DNA of 64,000 nt from JAJCYK01 sp965224285 (GCA_965224285.1 OZ245043.1:2604001-2668000); one strand, 5' to 3'. Positions 8,729 through 18,141 are shown, counted from the stretch's first letter. The notes: generated by a model from the sequence alone, not told the origin. A program made the numbers and translations.

Positions 8729-10144
8729 ATGGACCTCGATTCATTCAAAGCCACCGCCCACCAGTTGGTGGATTGGATGGCGGAGTATTTCCAAAATATT
8801 GAGCAATACCCGGTAAAATCTCAGGTTAACCCAGGTGATATTTACCAACAAATTCCGGAGGCTGCACCGGACCAATCTCAGGACGTGCAACGGTTGCTAC
8901 AGGACTTCGAAAACATCATCATGCCCGGAATTACACACTGGCAGCATCCAAAGTTTCACGCTTATTTCAACGCCAATAGCAGTTACCCCTCAGTATTGGC
9001 CGAAATGCTGACATCTACTCTGGCCAGCCAGTGCATGCTATGGGAAACTTCTCCGGCAGCCAGCGAACTTGAGCAAAGAACGATGGAATGGTTGAGGGAC
9101 CTGCTGTACCTCCCAGGTAACTGGGAAGGAGTTATCCAGGATGGTGCATCAACCGCAACTTTGGTGAGTCTGCTTACCTCCAGGGAAAAACGATCGCAGT
9201 GGAAAATCAATCAAACGGGGTACCAACCTGAATATAAATACCGCTTATATTGTTCAGAGCAGGCTCACAGTTCAATTGAAAAAGCCGTGCGAATATCGGG
9301 CATGGGGAGCGAAAGCCTGGTGAAAATTGAGGTGGACCAGCATTACGCCATGTCTGCATCCAGCCTGGAAAGGCAGGTAAGGCAGGATGTTGAAAGTGGC
9401 TATTGTCCGCTTTGGCTGGTAGCTACACTGGGAACTACCAGTTCAACCGCTATAGATCCCTTGGAGCACATAGGTGCTATATGCCGCAAACATGGCATGT
9501 GGTTGCATGTAGATGCCGCCTGGGCTGGAACAGCGATGATGTTGCCGGAAGCAGATTGGTTGCGCAAAGGGCTGGAATTTGCAGATAGCTTTGTGTTCAA
9601 TCCCCACAAGTGGATGTTTACCAATTTCGATTGTACCGCTTATTTTACCAGTGATAGTAAAAGCCTGATCAAGACATTCAGTTTGGTACCGGAATATCTC
9701 AAAACCGACAGTAGTGATAAGGTCAATAACTACAGTGATTGGGGAATTCAGCTAGGCCGGAGGTTCAGGGCGCTTAAATTGTGGTTTGTCATGAGGAGCT
9801 ACGGAAAATCCCAATTGCGACAAACTATTGCTAATCACATTTCCTGGGTAAGTGAATTAGCCCAAACAGTTAGAGATGATCCTGATTTTGAGTTAATGGC
9901 ACCGGCGCCATTGGCATTGCTCTGTTTTAGATACAATCCCGCCGAAGCTAAAGCATCAGATCTAAATGCATTAAATGCCAGGCTGTTAAACCAGGTCAAT
10001 AATACCGGTAAGGTTTACATTACCCACACAAAACTCCGCGGGCAGTTCACTTTGCGGCTGGCAGCCGGACAAACCTATTTGGAGCGGAAGCAGCTGATGG
10101 AGTCCTGGAACCTTATCAAGGAGATCAGTCATCAACTAAGTTAA
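8729..10144 (+). CDS. PLP-dependent group II decarboxylase (aromatic L-amino-acid type)
   Basis: A 471-residue fold-type I PLP enzyme of the DDC/TDC family. The PLP lysine is Lys294 in NPHKWMFTNFDC, preceded by the cofactor-binding HVDAAWAG motif. The N-terminal HPKFHAYFNANSSYPSVLAEML segment and the LWETSPAASELEQ region are also characteristic. The substrate is probably an aromatic amino acid (tyrosine, tryptophan or DOPA), but specificity cannot be decided from sequence. It overlaps gcvP tail to tail by 20 bp, and no terminator separates the two convergent genes. Confidence 0.92.
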   Translation: MDLDSFKATAHQLVDWMAEYFQNIEQYPVKSQVNPGDIYQQIPEAAPDQSQDVQRLLQDFENIIMPGITHWQHPKFHAYFNANSSYPSVLAEMLTSTLASQCMLWETSPAASELEQRTMEWLRDLLYLPGNWEGVIQDGASTATLVSLLTSREKRSQWKINQTGYQPEYKYRLYCSEQAHSSIEKAVRISGMGSESLVKIEVDQHYAMSASSLERQVRQDVESGYCPLWLVATLGTTSSTAIDPLEHIGAICRKHGMWLHVDAAWAGTAMMLPEADWLRKGLEFADSFVFNPHKWMFTNFDCTAYFTSDSKSLIKTFSLVPEYLKTDSSDKVNNYSDWGIQLGRRFRALKLWFVMRSYGKSQLRQTIANHISWVSELAQTVRDDPDFELMAPAPLALLCFRYNPAEAKASDLNALNARLLNQVNNTGKVYITHTKLRGQFTLRLAAGQTYLERKQLMESWNLIKEISHQLS

Positions 10145-13043
10145 CATCCGGGTGCGGGTCTTCTTGGTACTCGGCTAGGGGAATACAGCTGCAGAAAAGA
10201 TTACGATCACCATATGCACTATCTATTCGACCTACCGAAGGCCAAAACTTTCTTTCTTTAACAAATGGTAAAGGATAAACGGCCATTTCCCGGCTGTAAG
10301 AATATGCCCATTCATCTGATAAGGCTACCATAGCTGTATGGGGGGCATTCTTTAATAAGCTGTTTTGGGGATCGACATTACCCTGCTCAACCTCACTGAT
10401 CTCCTCCCTGATCTTGATCAATGCCTGACAAAAACGCTCCATCTCCTCCAGAGATTCACTCTCCGTTGGTTCTATCATCATAGTACCGGGTACTGGAAAT
10501 GACACCGTAGGAGCGTGAAATCCGTAATCCATTAGTCTTTTGGCAATATCCTCAACCTCAATTCCCTGAACTTTAAAATCCCGGCAATCGATAATCAATT
10601 CATGGGCACATCTTCCTTGATCCCCGGTGTAGAGTATGGGGTAAGCCTCCTTTAAGCGATGTAGTAGATAATTGGCATTCAATATGGCGATTTCTGTAGC
10701 TTTACGCATCCCCTTGGATCCCATCATCGCAATGTAGGCATAGCTAATCCCCAAAATACTGGCGCTACCCCAGGGAGCCGCACTAATGGCCGACAGTGCC
10801 TTTTCAGGTCCCATGTTAATTACCGGGCTCCCGGGCAGAAATGGTTTAAGGTGCTCAGCCACACAAATAGGCCCCATACCGGGTCCGCCGCCACCATGGG
10901 GGATGCAAAAGGTCTTATGAAGATTCAGGTGACAAACATCAGCCCCAATTTTAGCTGGGTTAGTAAGGCCCACTTGAGCATTCATATTGGCCCCGTCCAT
11001 ATATACCTGGCCCCCGGCCTGGTGAACCAGGCGGCACACCTCGGTAATCTGCCGCTCGAATACACCATGAGTCGAAGGGTAAGTGATCATTAGTGCTGCA
11101 AGTTTGGGTTGGTGTTGTTCAATTTTCTGTTTTAGATCAGAAAGATCAATATTTCCCGAATCATCACAGGCCACAATTACTACCTGCATACCCGCCATAA
11201 CAGCGCTGGCAGGATTCGTCCCATGAGCAGAAGCGGGTATTAAGGCAATACGGCGTTGATGGTCGTTACGACTTCGGTGATAGGCCTCAATTACCATAAG
11301 ACCGGCAAATTCTCCCTGGGCCCCGGAGTTGGGCTGCAGGGATGTGGCCTGAAACCCGGTAATCTCACTGAGCCAAGCCTCCAGTTGAGTAAACATTTCC
11401 CGATATCCCAGGGCCTGATCACGAGGAGCGAAAGGATGCAAATTAGCTACCTCCGGCCAGGTAACTGGGATCATCTCTGATGTAGCATTGAGTTTCATGG
11501 TGCAGGACCCCAAAGAAATCATGCTGTGTACTAACGAAAGGTCTTTATTTTCCAGCTGCTTCAGGTATCGCAACATCTGGTGTTCTGAATGATGACTGCT
11601 AAAGACCGGATGGTCCATAAAGTCACTCTCCCTTGTAAGCTCTGTAGGCCAGTTAAGGTCCAGGTCCTCATTAATCTCACTAATCGAGATAGAAGCCTGC
11701 TGGGTTACTTTCGCAAAAATATCCAGGATAAGCTGAACGTCATCCGGTGTGGTGGTCTCATCCAGTGAAATACCCACAGCCTCATCCCCATCATACCGGA
11801 AATTACAGCGGTTGGACAGCGCCTGTACCTTAATATTCTCCAATAAATATTGAGTGGGCATGGCGATTGTAAGGGTGTCAAAAAAACAGGTATTGAGTAC
11901 TTTATAGCCCAGTTGTCCCAATCCTCTGTCCAGGATGCGGCAAAGCTTATGTACCCGCCAGGCGATATTTTTGATTCCTTGCGGTCCGTGATAAACGCCG
12001 TAAAGGCCTGAAATAACCGCCAAGAGCACTTGTGCGGTACAGATGTTCGAGGTGGCTTTTTCTCTTCGTATATGCTGTTCACGAGTTTGCAACGCCATTC
12101 TATAGGCTGAATTTCCCTGAACATCTTTAGAAACTCCTATTATTCTTCCCGGTATTTGTCTTTTAAAAGTCTCCCGGGTGGCGAAAAACGCCGCATGAGG
12201 CCCACCATAACCCATGGGAACTCCAAAACGCTGTGATGAGCCCACTACCACATCTGCCCCCATTTCTCCAGGAGGAGTCAGTAGGGCTAAGCTCAGCAGG
12301 TCGGTTGCCACCACTACTTTTACCCCGTTTGCATGAGCCATGGCTATTAGGTCTTGATGGTCCTCTATAGAACCTAATCTGTCGGGATACTGGATCAACA
12401 GCCCAAAATAATCCGAAGGGTTTTCCTCAAATTGCTCCAAAGCCCCAATTACCAACTCAATACCAATAGGCTTGGACCTGGTTTTTAGGATGTCCAGTGT
12501 TTGGGGAAAGATATGCTGATGCACAAAAAACTTCTTTATTTCCCGAAGGTTGCCTTTTCTGGAATTAAAGAGCATACTCATAGCTTCCGCAGCTGCAGTA
12601 CCTTCATCCAGTAGAGAAGCATTGCTTATTTCCATACCGGTTAGATCCGTGACCATGGTTTGGAAATTAACCAGCGCTTCGAGGCGTCCTTGGGCTATTT
12701 CTGCCTGGTATGGGGTATAGGCGGTATACCAGCCGGGGTTCTCCAAAACATTGCGCTTTATAACCGCCGGTAAATAACAGTTATAATAACCCTGCCCAAT
12801 AAATGATTTATAGACGCGGTTTTTTTCCATCAACTGGGAAAAATGCATCAGGAACTGCTCTTCACTTAATCCAGTTGGAATATTTAATTCCTCCGACAAC
12901 CTGATGTCCTCCGGTATGGTTTGGGCCATTAATTGATCAAGGTCTTCCACTCCCAGGGCCTCTAGCATTTGGTCTATTTCATTTGCATTTGGTCCAATAT
13001 GCCGCTGGTAAAAAGGCCTGTTATAATAGGTATCCGGATCCAT
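10125..13043 (-). CDS. gcvP: Glycine dehydrogenase (decarboxylating), P-protein GcvP
   Basis: The P-protein of the glycine cleavage system decarboxylates glycine on PLP and loads aminomethyl onto lipoyl-GcvH. The 972-residue length is that of the fused homodimeric form. The PLP lysine is Lys710 in HLNLHKTFCIPHGGGGPG. The N-terminal FYQRHIGPN and the GSCTMKLNATSEM motif at the start of the second half are diagnostic. The frame is open to 13235, but ATG 13043 (MDPDTYYNRPF) gives the family start. A good -7 element lies on the minus strand at 13087..13080. gcvT and gcvH are not in the window. Confidence 0.97.
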   Translation of the reverse strand: MDPDTYYNRPFYQRHIGPNANEIDQMLEALGVEDLDQLMAQTIPEDIRLSEELNIPTGLSEEQFLMHFSQLMEKNRVYKSFIGQGYYNCYLPAVIKRNVLENPGWYTAYTPYQAEIAQGRLEALVNFQTMVTDLTGMEISNASLLDEGTAAAEAMSMLFNSRKGNLREIKKFFVHQHIFPQTLDILKTRSKPIGIELVIGALEQFEENPSDYFGLLIQYPDRLGSIEDHQDLIAMAHANGVKVVVATDLLSLALLTPPGEMGADVVVGSSQRFGVPMGYGGPHAAFFATRETFKRQIPGRIIGVSKDVQGNSAYRMALQTREQHIRREKATSNICTAQVLLAVISGLYGVYHGPQGIKNIAWRVHKLCRILDRGLGQLGYKVLNTCFFDTLTIAMPTQYLLENIKVQALSNRCNFRYDGDEAVGISLDETTTPDDVQLILDIFAKVTQQASISISEINEDLDLNWPTELTRESDFMDHPVFSSHHSEHQMLRYLKQLENKDLSLVHSMISLGSCTMKLNATSEMIPVTWPEVANLHPFAPRDQALGYREMFTQLEAWLSEITGFQATSLQPNSGAQGEFAGLMVIEAYHRSRNDHQRRIALIPASAHGTNPASAVMAGMQVVIVACDDSGNIDLSDLKQKIEQHQPKLAALMITYPSTHGVFERQITEVCRLVHQAGGQVYMDGANMNAQVGLTNPAKIGADVCHLNLHKTFCIPHGGGGPGMGPICVAEHLKPFLPGSPVINMGPEKALSAISAAPWGSASILGISYAYIAMMGSKGMRKATEIAILNANYLLHRLKEAYPILYTGDQGRCAHELIIDCRDFKVQGIEVEDIAKRLMDYGFHAPTVSFPVPGTMMIEPTESESLEEMERFCQALIKIREEISEVEQGNVDPQNSLLKNAPHTAMVALSDEWAYSYSREMAVYPLPFVKERKFWPSVGRIDSAYGDRNLFCSCIPLAEYQEDPHPDVNLVDD

Positions 13044-13079
13044 TCTGATAAATTGAGATGCAAATTTTTTACACTTGCA

Positions 13080-13087
13080 CAAAGGTA
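13080..13087 (-). promoter_or_regulatory. Putative gcvP promoter (-7 element)
   Basis: On the minus strand the bases read TACCTTTG, an exact TANNTTTG Bacteroidota -7 box. They lie 36 nt upstream of the gcvP ATG. No good TTTG -33 element is found 19-20 bases further upstream, so confidence is moderate. Confidence 0.4.
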
Positions 13088-13153
13088 AATATAATTGCAC
13101 TATTATGGTTACCGGCCTTCGCTTAACCCTGGGGAACCGTTCATCCAATATCT

Positions 13154-13185
13154 TTTGGGTACCAGCCTTACAAAAGCTATTTTTG
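13154..13185 (+). promoter_or_regulatory. Promoter of the M28 peptidase gene
   Basis: TTTG at 13154-13157, a 20-base spacer, then TATTTTTG at 13178-13185: an exact match to the Bacteroidota housekeeping promoter TTTG-N19/20-TANNTTTG. The peptidase ATG is 19 nt downstream, leaving a short leader. Confidence 0.7.
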
Positions 13186-13204
13186 CATTTGTAAACCACA
13201 CAGT

Positions 13205-14752
13205 ATGATATCAATAGCCTACCGGATAGTTCCACTGCTATTATGTATGGTCATCCATTGGAACATGACCGCACAACTTAAGCCAGATCCTCAGGGTGAA
13301 TCTGAGTTAATCAGAGATCCTGTGGCCGAGAGATTTGCCGCCACTATTACAGAAATGGATTTGCGCGACCAGTTGGAAATTATAGCCAGCGATGCCCTGG
13401 AAGGACGAGAAACCGGAACCCGAGGTCAGAAGATGGCCGCAGCCTTTATAGAACAGCATTTTGTGGAAGATCAACTGCTGCCCCCGGTATTAATTGAGGG
13501 TAGCTATTACTACAAGCAGCCATTCACGCTCTACCAGAATTATTATGACTCTATTTATCTCAGAGCTGGGGATAAAAAATATTACCACCAGCAGGACCTT
13601 CTGTTCTATGGTAATGTAAACTTGCCGGAAGAACAGAATTGGAACGTGCAGTTTGTGGGACAGGGTGAACCACAAGACTACAGGGATATTTCCGTTGAGG
13701 GAAAAATGGTGGCATTTTACGCTTCCTCCCAACAAGATAGAGCCAAAAAGATAAAGTATGCCGATGAGTTGGGAGCAGAGGGGTTTATCATTCTAAACCG
13801 GCAGAATCGTGAGACATTCGACCAGTATTTAGAGCAGTACGGTGGTTATTTTAGACTTTCAAGTATAACTGAGGAGCCGGAGGCGGCTGGAGATGTGATC
13901 ATGTTGTTTACCTACCCTGAACTGCTAGCCGACCTGCTAGGTAAGAGTCTGGAATCCCTGGAGAAAATGATGAAAACCTCCTCTACGGCAGAAGTTAATC
14001 CCTGGCAATCAGTTCAACCAGTTAGCCTTTACTTTCGGGCTAATCGCATATCCAGGGAACTGGTAACCGAAAATGTATTGGGATTTATTCAGGGGTCTGA
14101 TAAGGAGGAAGAAGTGGTGGTACTGACTGCACACTATGATCATGAAGGCATCGCTGATGAAGGCATATACAATGGTGCAGATGATGACGGATCTGGAACT
14201 GTGGCTATTCTGGAGATCGCCGAGGCTTTTGCTCGTGCCAAGGAGGAGGGACATGGACCCCGGAGAAGCTTACTGTTTATGACGGTGACCGGAGAAGAAA
14301 AAGGACTTCTGGGGTCTTCCTACTACGTCGAAAACCCGGTTTTTCCTCTGGCACAAACGGTGGCCAACTTAAATGTAGATATGATAGGCCGGGTAGACAA
14401 AGTACATGAGGAAAATCCGGCCTATGTTTACGTGATTGGCTCGGACCGGCTCTCTAAAGAACTGCATCAAATTAATGAATCTGCAAATACCACTTACACT
14501 GGTTTAACCCTGGATTATACCTATGACGATCCCCAGGATCCCAATCGATTTTATTATCGATCCGATCATTACAATTTCGCCAAGAACAACATCCCTATCA
14601 TTTTTTATTTCAATGGCACCCACGAAGATTATCATAAACCGAGCGACACCGTGGAAAAAATCCGTTTTGATCTGCTGAAAAAGCGTACTCAACTTATTTT
14701 TTACACCGCATGGGAACTAGCCAATCGTGAGAATAGAGTGGAGTTGGATTAA
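13205..14752 (+). CDS. Secreted M28-family zinc aminopeptidase
   Basis: A 515-residue exported peptidase. A signal peptide (IVPLLLCMVIHWNMTAQ) is followed by an N-terminal domain with a PA-like insertion (about residues 120-260) and a C-terminal M28 domain. Metal ligands are visible in TAHYDHEG (His), NGADDDGSGT (bridging Asp), GEEKGLLGS (catalytic Glu plus ligand Glu), NVDMIGR (Asp) and FNGTHEDYHKPSD (His). The architecture is that of PA-domain-containing M28 aminopeptidases that clip N-terminal residues from peptides in the periplasm or outside the cell. It has its own promoter at 13154-13185. Confidence 0.92.
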   Translation: MISIAYRIVPLLLCMVIHWNMTAQLKPDPQGESELIRDPVAERFAATITEMDLRDQLEIIASDALEGRETGTRGQKMAAAFIEQHFVEDQLLPPVLIEGSYYYKQPFTLYQNYYDSIYLRAGDKKYYHQQDLLFYGNVNLPEEQNWNVQFVGQGEPQDYRDISVEGKMVAFYASSQQDRAKKIKYADELGAEGFIILNRQNRETFDQYLEQYGGYFRLSSITEEPEAAGDVIMLFTYPELLADLLGKSLESLEKMMKTSSTAEVNPWQSVQPVSLYFRANRISRELVTENVLGFIQGSDKEEEVVVLTAHYDHEGIADEGIYNGADDDGSGTVAILEIAEAFARAKEEGHGPRRSLLFMTVTGEEKGLLGSSYYVENPVFPLAQTVANLNVDMIGRVDKVHEENPAYVYVIGSDRLSKELHQINESANTTYTGLTLDYTYDDPQDPNRFYYRSDHYNFAKNNIPIIFYFNGTHEDYHKPSDTVEKIRFDLLKKRTQLIFYTAWELANRENRVELD

Positions 14753-14795
14753 AAAAAAGAATCTTGAGGGTAGCACCAGGGCATACCCCCAAGAT
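14751..14795 (-). terminator. Intrinsic terminator downstream of the DEAD-box helicase
   Basis: Inverted repeat 14761-14772 / 14784-14795 (12 bp with one mismatch, 11-nt loop). Read on the minus strand it is followed by eight Ts (A run 14751-14758 on the plus strand), as expected for the helicase gene. The plus-strand M28 gene ends just before it and could use the hairpin too. Confidence 0.7.
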
Positions 14796-14915
14796 CTTCT
14801 CAACCAGCTATGGAAAGAAAGACTTATCCATCTTTCTAGCTACAAATATAATAGATTAAGCCAATATTACTATTGAAATGTCAGCAGTGGCACAAAATTT
14901 ATTTGTACACCCAAT

Positions 14916-16223
14916 CTAGCGTTTTCGACGGTGGGGTCGCCGTTGGTTTGAAGAGTTCTTTATTTTCTGGTTCGCAGATCTTTTCTTTTGGTGAAAAGCT
15001 CCTTGAAAATCGGGATCTTCTTTTCGTTTTTGCCGATCAATTTGCCTGGCGAAGTATTGTTTCTCATCAAATCCGGTAGGGGTAATTGCCACTGCTCTTG
15101 GTAATTCTTTTAGAGGTATATCTGCCCGAATTATTTTCTCGATCTCTTTCAAATGATATTCTTCTGCCGGATCGACAAAGGTGATGGCGATGCCCTGGTT
15201 TTGAGCTCTTCCCGTTCTCCCGATCCTATGCACATAATCTTCATAAACCTTCGGTACCTGGAAGTTAATGACATGACTTACCATTGAAACATCTATACCG
15301 CGGGCAGATACGTCCGTACTCACCAATATCCTTATCCTTCCATTTTTGAAATCCCTTAGGCTATTGAGACGGGTATTTTGAGCTTTGTTACTATGTATAA
15401 CCCTTACTTCACCGGCTGTTTTGCGCTTTAGGAATTTGAAGATATTATCCGCTTTTTTTTTAGTGCCGACAAAAACAATCACTTTGGAAAATTCCTGTTC
15501 CTTCTCCAACAAAAAGGCCAATAAATTGACCTTGGTCTTAAAATTAGGCACCTTATAATACCACTGATCGACAGTATCGGCCACTGTGGCCTGTGGGGTA
15601 ATTTCAACAACCCGGGGAAATTCTAGAAACTCTTCAGACAGCTTTTTGACCCCCTCAGGCATGGTAGCCGAGAACAATAAATTCTGTCTTTTTAAAGGGA
15701 TTACTTCCAGTATTCTGCGCAATTGCGGCATAAAGCCCATGTCCATCATTTTATCAGCTTCGTCCAATACCAGGGTGTTCAATGCTTTAAATACCAACAC
15801 CTCCCGGCGGTATAAGTCCCATAATCTGCCAGGTGTACCCACCACTATATCCACACCGGCTTCCACTGCTTCAATCTGTTTGGTGAAACCAGTGCCTCCG
15901 TACACCACTACCGACCTTATATCAGTCTCCTGCGACAGATCCAGGGTATGCTTATATATTTGGTCGGCCAACTCCCTGGTAGGAGTCATAATAATGGCTC
16001 GGGGGTTTTGACCTTTGGCATATTTGATTTTCATCAACAGCGGTAGTAAAAATGCCGCAGTCTTCCCAGTTCCTGTCTGAGCTATACCCATCACATCATG
16101 TCCTGCAGTGATCAGAGGGATAGCTTTATACTGAATTGGGGTAGGTTCTTTATACTCCAGCTTATCCAATGCGCGGCGCAACTGAGGATTTAAGGTGAAA
16201 ACAGCAAAAGTCCTGGAACCCAT
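14916..16223 (-). CDS. DEAD-box ATP-dependent RNA helicase (RhlE-like)
   Basis: A 435-residue RNA helicase with the full motif set: the Q motif (PTPIQYKAIP), AQTGTGKTAAF (motif I), PTRELADQ (Ia), DEADKMMDMGF (II), SATMPEG (III), IVFVGTKKKADN (IV), STDVSARGIDV (V) and HRIGRTGRA (VI). A short basic tail (QKKRSANQKIKN, then RRPHRRKR) probably adds non-specific RNA binding. Such proteins remodel rRNA or mRNA structure during ribosome assembly and in the cold. The frame is open to 16391, but ATG 16223 (MGSRTFAVFTLNPQL) matches the family start. It is divergent from the dihydroorotase gene. Confidence 0.95.
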   Translation of the reverse strand: MGSRTFAVFTLNPQLRRALDKLEYKEPTPIQYKAIPLITAGHDVMGIAQTGTGKTAAFLLPLLMKIKYAKGQNPRAIIMTPTRELADQIYKHTLDLSQETDIRSVVVYGGTGFTKQIEAVEAGVDIVVGTPGRLWDLYRREVLVFKALNTLVLDEADKMMDMGFMPQLRRILEVIPLKRQNLLFSATMPEGVKKLSEEFLEFPRVVEITPQATVADTVDQWYYKVPNFKTKVNLLAFLLEKEQEFSKVIVFVGTKKKADNIFKFLKRKTAGEVRVIHSNKAQNTRLNSLRDFKNGRIRILVSTDVSARGIDVSMVSHVINFQVPKVYEDYVHRIGRTGRAQNQGIAITFVDPAEEYHLKEIEKIIRADIPLKELPRAVAITPTGFDEKQYFARQIDRQKRKEDPDFQGAFHQKKRSANQKIKNSSNQRRPHRRKR

Positions 16224-16301
16224 GGCCTGGTGTTTGATCAAAACTAAACTTAAATAATTCCTTTGTAAAAACTTTAGGGTAAAAACCATACATTTAAGCC
16301 T

Positions 16302-17636
16302 ATGTCTATCGTACTGATCTCCAATGCCCTGGTGGTAAATGAAGGTAATATTGAAAAGAAAGATGTTTTGATCAAGGGCCACAGGATCCATGCCATCGGC
16401 AATAATCTCTCACACCCACATGACTTGAAGATTGAAGCAAAAGGCTTATATATGCTTCCAGGATGGATTGATGATCAGGTGCACTTTCGGGAACCAGGGC
16501 TTACCCACAAAGCAGATATTAGATCTGAATCCAGGGCTGCGGTAGCCGGAGGGATTACCAGCTTTATGGAAATGCCCAACACTTCTCCTCCCGCACTCAC
16601 ACAGGAACTGCTGCAGGAAAAGTATCAATTAGCCGGTCGAGATTCCATGGCTAATTATTCTTTTTACATGGGGGTATCAAATGATAACTCCCAGGAGGTA
16701 TTAAAAACCCCCATTGATACGGTTTGTGGTATCAAAATTTTTATGGGTTCCAGCACCGGTAACATGCTGGTGGATAACCTCAATACCTTGGAGAAGCTTT
16801 TCTCGGAGATTGAAATGCCTATTGCAGTACACTGCGAGGATGAGGATACCATCAGGAAGAATCTCGCAAGCTACCAAAAAGAATATGGTGACGATATTCC
16901 CTGGAGATTTCATCCTGAAATCAGAAACTCTGAGGCTTGTTATAAAAGCTCTTCTTTTGCTGTTGAACTGGCTCAACGGCACGGCACTCGTCTACATGTA
17001 TTGCACATATCCACCGCCAAGGAAACGGATTTGTTTCACAACAATGAACCGTTGGAAAATAAGAAGATTACGGCGGAAGCATGTATTCATCATTTGTGGT
17101 TCAGCGACAGAGATTACTTTAACCGGGGAGCCTATATCAAATGGAATCCTGCGGTCAAATCTGCAGAGGACCGGGAAACCATATGGAAAGCGGTGCTGGA
17201 TGGGCGAATCGATGTACTGGCCACCGATCACGCTCCTCACACCTTGGAGGAAAAAGGCCAACCGTATACCCGGTGCCCTTCAGGAGGTCCACTGGTGCAA
17301 CACGCCCTTCCCGCACTGTTGGAATGCTACCACCAAGGCAAAATTACTTTAGAAATGATAGGCCAAAAAATTAGTCACAATCCGGCTATCCTTTTTAATA
17401 TAAAAGAACGGGGATTCATTCGAGAGGGCTATTTTGCTGACCTGGTATTGGTTGACTTAGACCGCCCCTGGACGGTACATGACCACAATATTTTGTACAA
17501 ATGCGGTTGGTCCCCTTTTTCCAATATTACTTTTCGTTCCCGTATCGTACACACTCTGGTCTCCGGCCAACTGGCTTATTCCCAGGGGACATTTGACGAA
17601 TCAGTACGAGGCCAGCGGCTCGGCTTCAACAGGTAA
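16302..17636 (+). CDS. pyrC: Dihydroorotase
   Basis: Amidohydrolase of pyrimidine biosynthesis that cyclises carbamoyl-aspartate to dihydroorotate. The 444-residue length and the first metal motif DDQVHFREPGLTHK (residues ~57-70) identify the class I dihydroorotases. Further features are FMEMPNTSPP, the histidine pair of LHVLHIST, and DHAPHTLEEK with the catalytic aspartate. The carbamylated lysine expected in class I is not obvious: the equivalent position appears to lie in CGIKIFMGSSTGN. A dihydropyrimidinase or allantoinase is less likely given the HFREPGLTHK motif. Confidence 0.93.
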   Translation: MSIVLISNALVVNEGNIEKKDVLIKGHRIHAIGNNLSHPHDLKIEAKGLYMLPGWIDDQVHFREPGLTHKADIRSESRAAVAGGITSFMEMPNTSPPALTQELLQEKYQLAGRDSMANYSFYMGVSNDNSQEVLKTPIDTVCGIKIFMGSSTGNMLVDNLNTLEKLFSEIEMPIAVHCEDEDTIRKNLASYQKEYGDDIPWRFHPEIRNSEACYKSSSFAVELAQRHGTRLHVLHISTAKETDLFHNNEPLENKKITAEACIHHLWFSDRDYFNRGAYIKWNPAVKSAEDRETIWKAVLDGRIDVLATDHAPHTLEEKGQPYTRCPSGGPLVQHALPALLECYHQGKITLEMIGQKISHNPAILFNIKERGFIREGYFADLVLVDLDRPWTVHDHNILYKCGWSPFSNITFRSRIVHTLVSGQLAYSQGTFDESVRGQRLGFNR

Positions 17637-17652
17637 ATTGGGAAGTTTTTAC

Positions 17653-17683
17653 TTTGAGAAATCCAGTCAATGGCCTAGCTTTG
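17653..17683 (+). promoter_or_regulatory. tRNA-His promoter
   Basis: TTTG at 17653-17656, a 19-base spacer, and TAGCTTTG at 17676-17683, fitting the Bacteroidota consensus. The mature tRNA starts about 15 nt downstream. Confidence 0.7.
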
Positions 17684-17697
17684 CATTCCGCTCAAAT

Positions 17698-17772
17698 GGT
17701 GGTTGTAGCTCAGTTGGTTAGAGCGCTGGTTTGTGGCACCAGAGGTCGCCGGTTCGAACCCGGTCTTCCACC
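17698..17772 (+). tRNA. tRNA-His (GTG)
   Basis: A full cloverleaf can be drawn. The D stem is GCTC/GAGC, the anticodon stem CTGGT/ACCAG with loop TTGTGGC gives anticodon GTG, and the T stem is GCCGG/CCGGT with loop TTCGAAC. Base 17698 provides the G(-1) typical of tRNA-His, opposite C73. The CCA end is not encoded. The acceptor strands GTGGTTG and CTTCCAC leave two adjacent T-T mismatches (positions 5-68 and 6-67), which is unusual. Confidence 0.92.
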
Positions 17773-17781
17773 CTTCACATA

Positions 17782-17811
17782 AAAGAGGCGCCCTGTTTGT
17801 GGCGCCTCTTT
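17782..17811. terminator. Bidirectional terminator between tRNA-His and raiA
   Basis: Perfect 11-bp stem AAAGAGGCGCC (17782-17792) / GGCGCCTCTTT (17801-17811) with an 8-nt loop. The stem itself ends in Ts on either strand, so it can serve both the tRNA (plus) and the ribosome hibernation gene (minus). Confidence 0.8.
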
Positions 17812-17841
17812 GCTCATTTAAGATAAAAAAATAGAAGATCT

Positions 17842-18141
17842 TTAGTTCCTGCGACCGTTGCGATTTGAATTTCTACCCAGCTGCCGTTTAATTTTGGCAA
17901 CCGCCTCCATAATGCCATTTTCGAAGCTATCCGATTTTAACTTGGCAAATAAATCCGGTCCGGGAACGTTCAGTTTTAACTTCACGGTCTTACGGTCTTG
18001 ATCGTTTTTACCTGGCCTCAGATAGACCTCTGCACCAATTATTTGATGGTGCTCAGCAACCAGTTCGTATAGCTCTCCCTCGATGAAAGCCACCAGGGAT
18101 TCCGGTGCATCAAAGTCAACAGTTTGAATATCCGTTTTCAT
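17842..18141 (-). CDS. raiA: Ribosome hibernation promoting factor / RaiA-like
   Basis: A 99-residue short-form HPF/YfiA. These proteins bind the 30S decoding region in stationary phase and silence or dimerise ribosomes. The sequence starts MKTDIQTVDFDAPESLVAFIE and contains the VYLRPGKNDQDRKTVKLKLN strand region, then a helix ending AVAKIKRQLGR and a short basic tail. The C-terminal dimerisation domain of long HPF is absent. It shares a terminator with tRNA-His, and its upstream region (18142-18279) also serves the divergent small gene. Confidence 0.92.
   Translation of the reverse strand: MKTDIQTVDFDAPESLVAFIEGELYELVAEHHQIIGAEVYLRPGKNDQDRKTVKLKLNVPGPDLFAKLKSDSFENGIMEAVAKIKRQLGRNSNRNGRRN

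Noticed and set aside
10125..13235. N-terminally extended GcvP starting at 13235
   Set aside because: The extra 64 residues (rich in Cys and Lys) have no GcvP similarity and run through the promoter region; MDPDTYYNRPF at 13043 is the family start.
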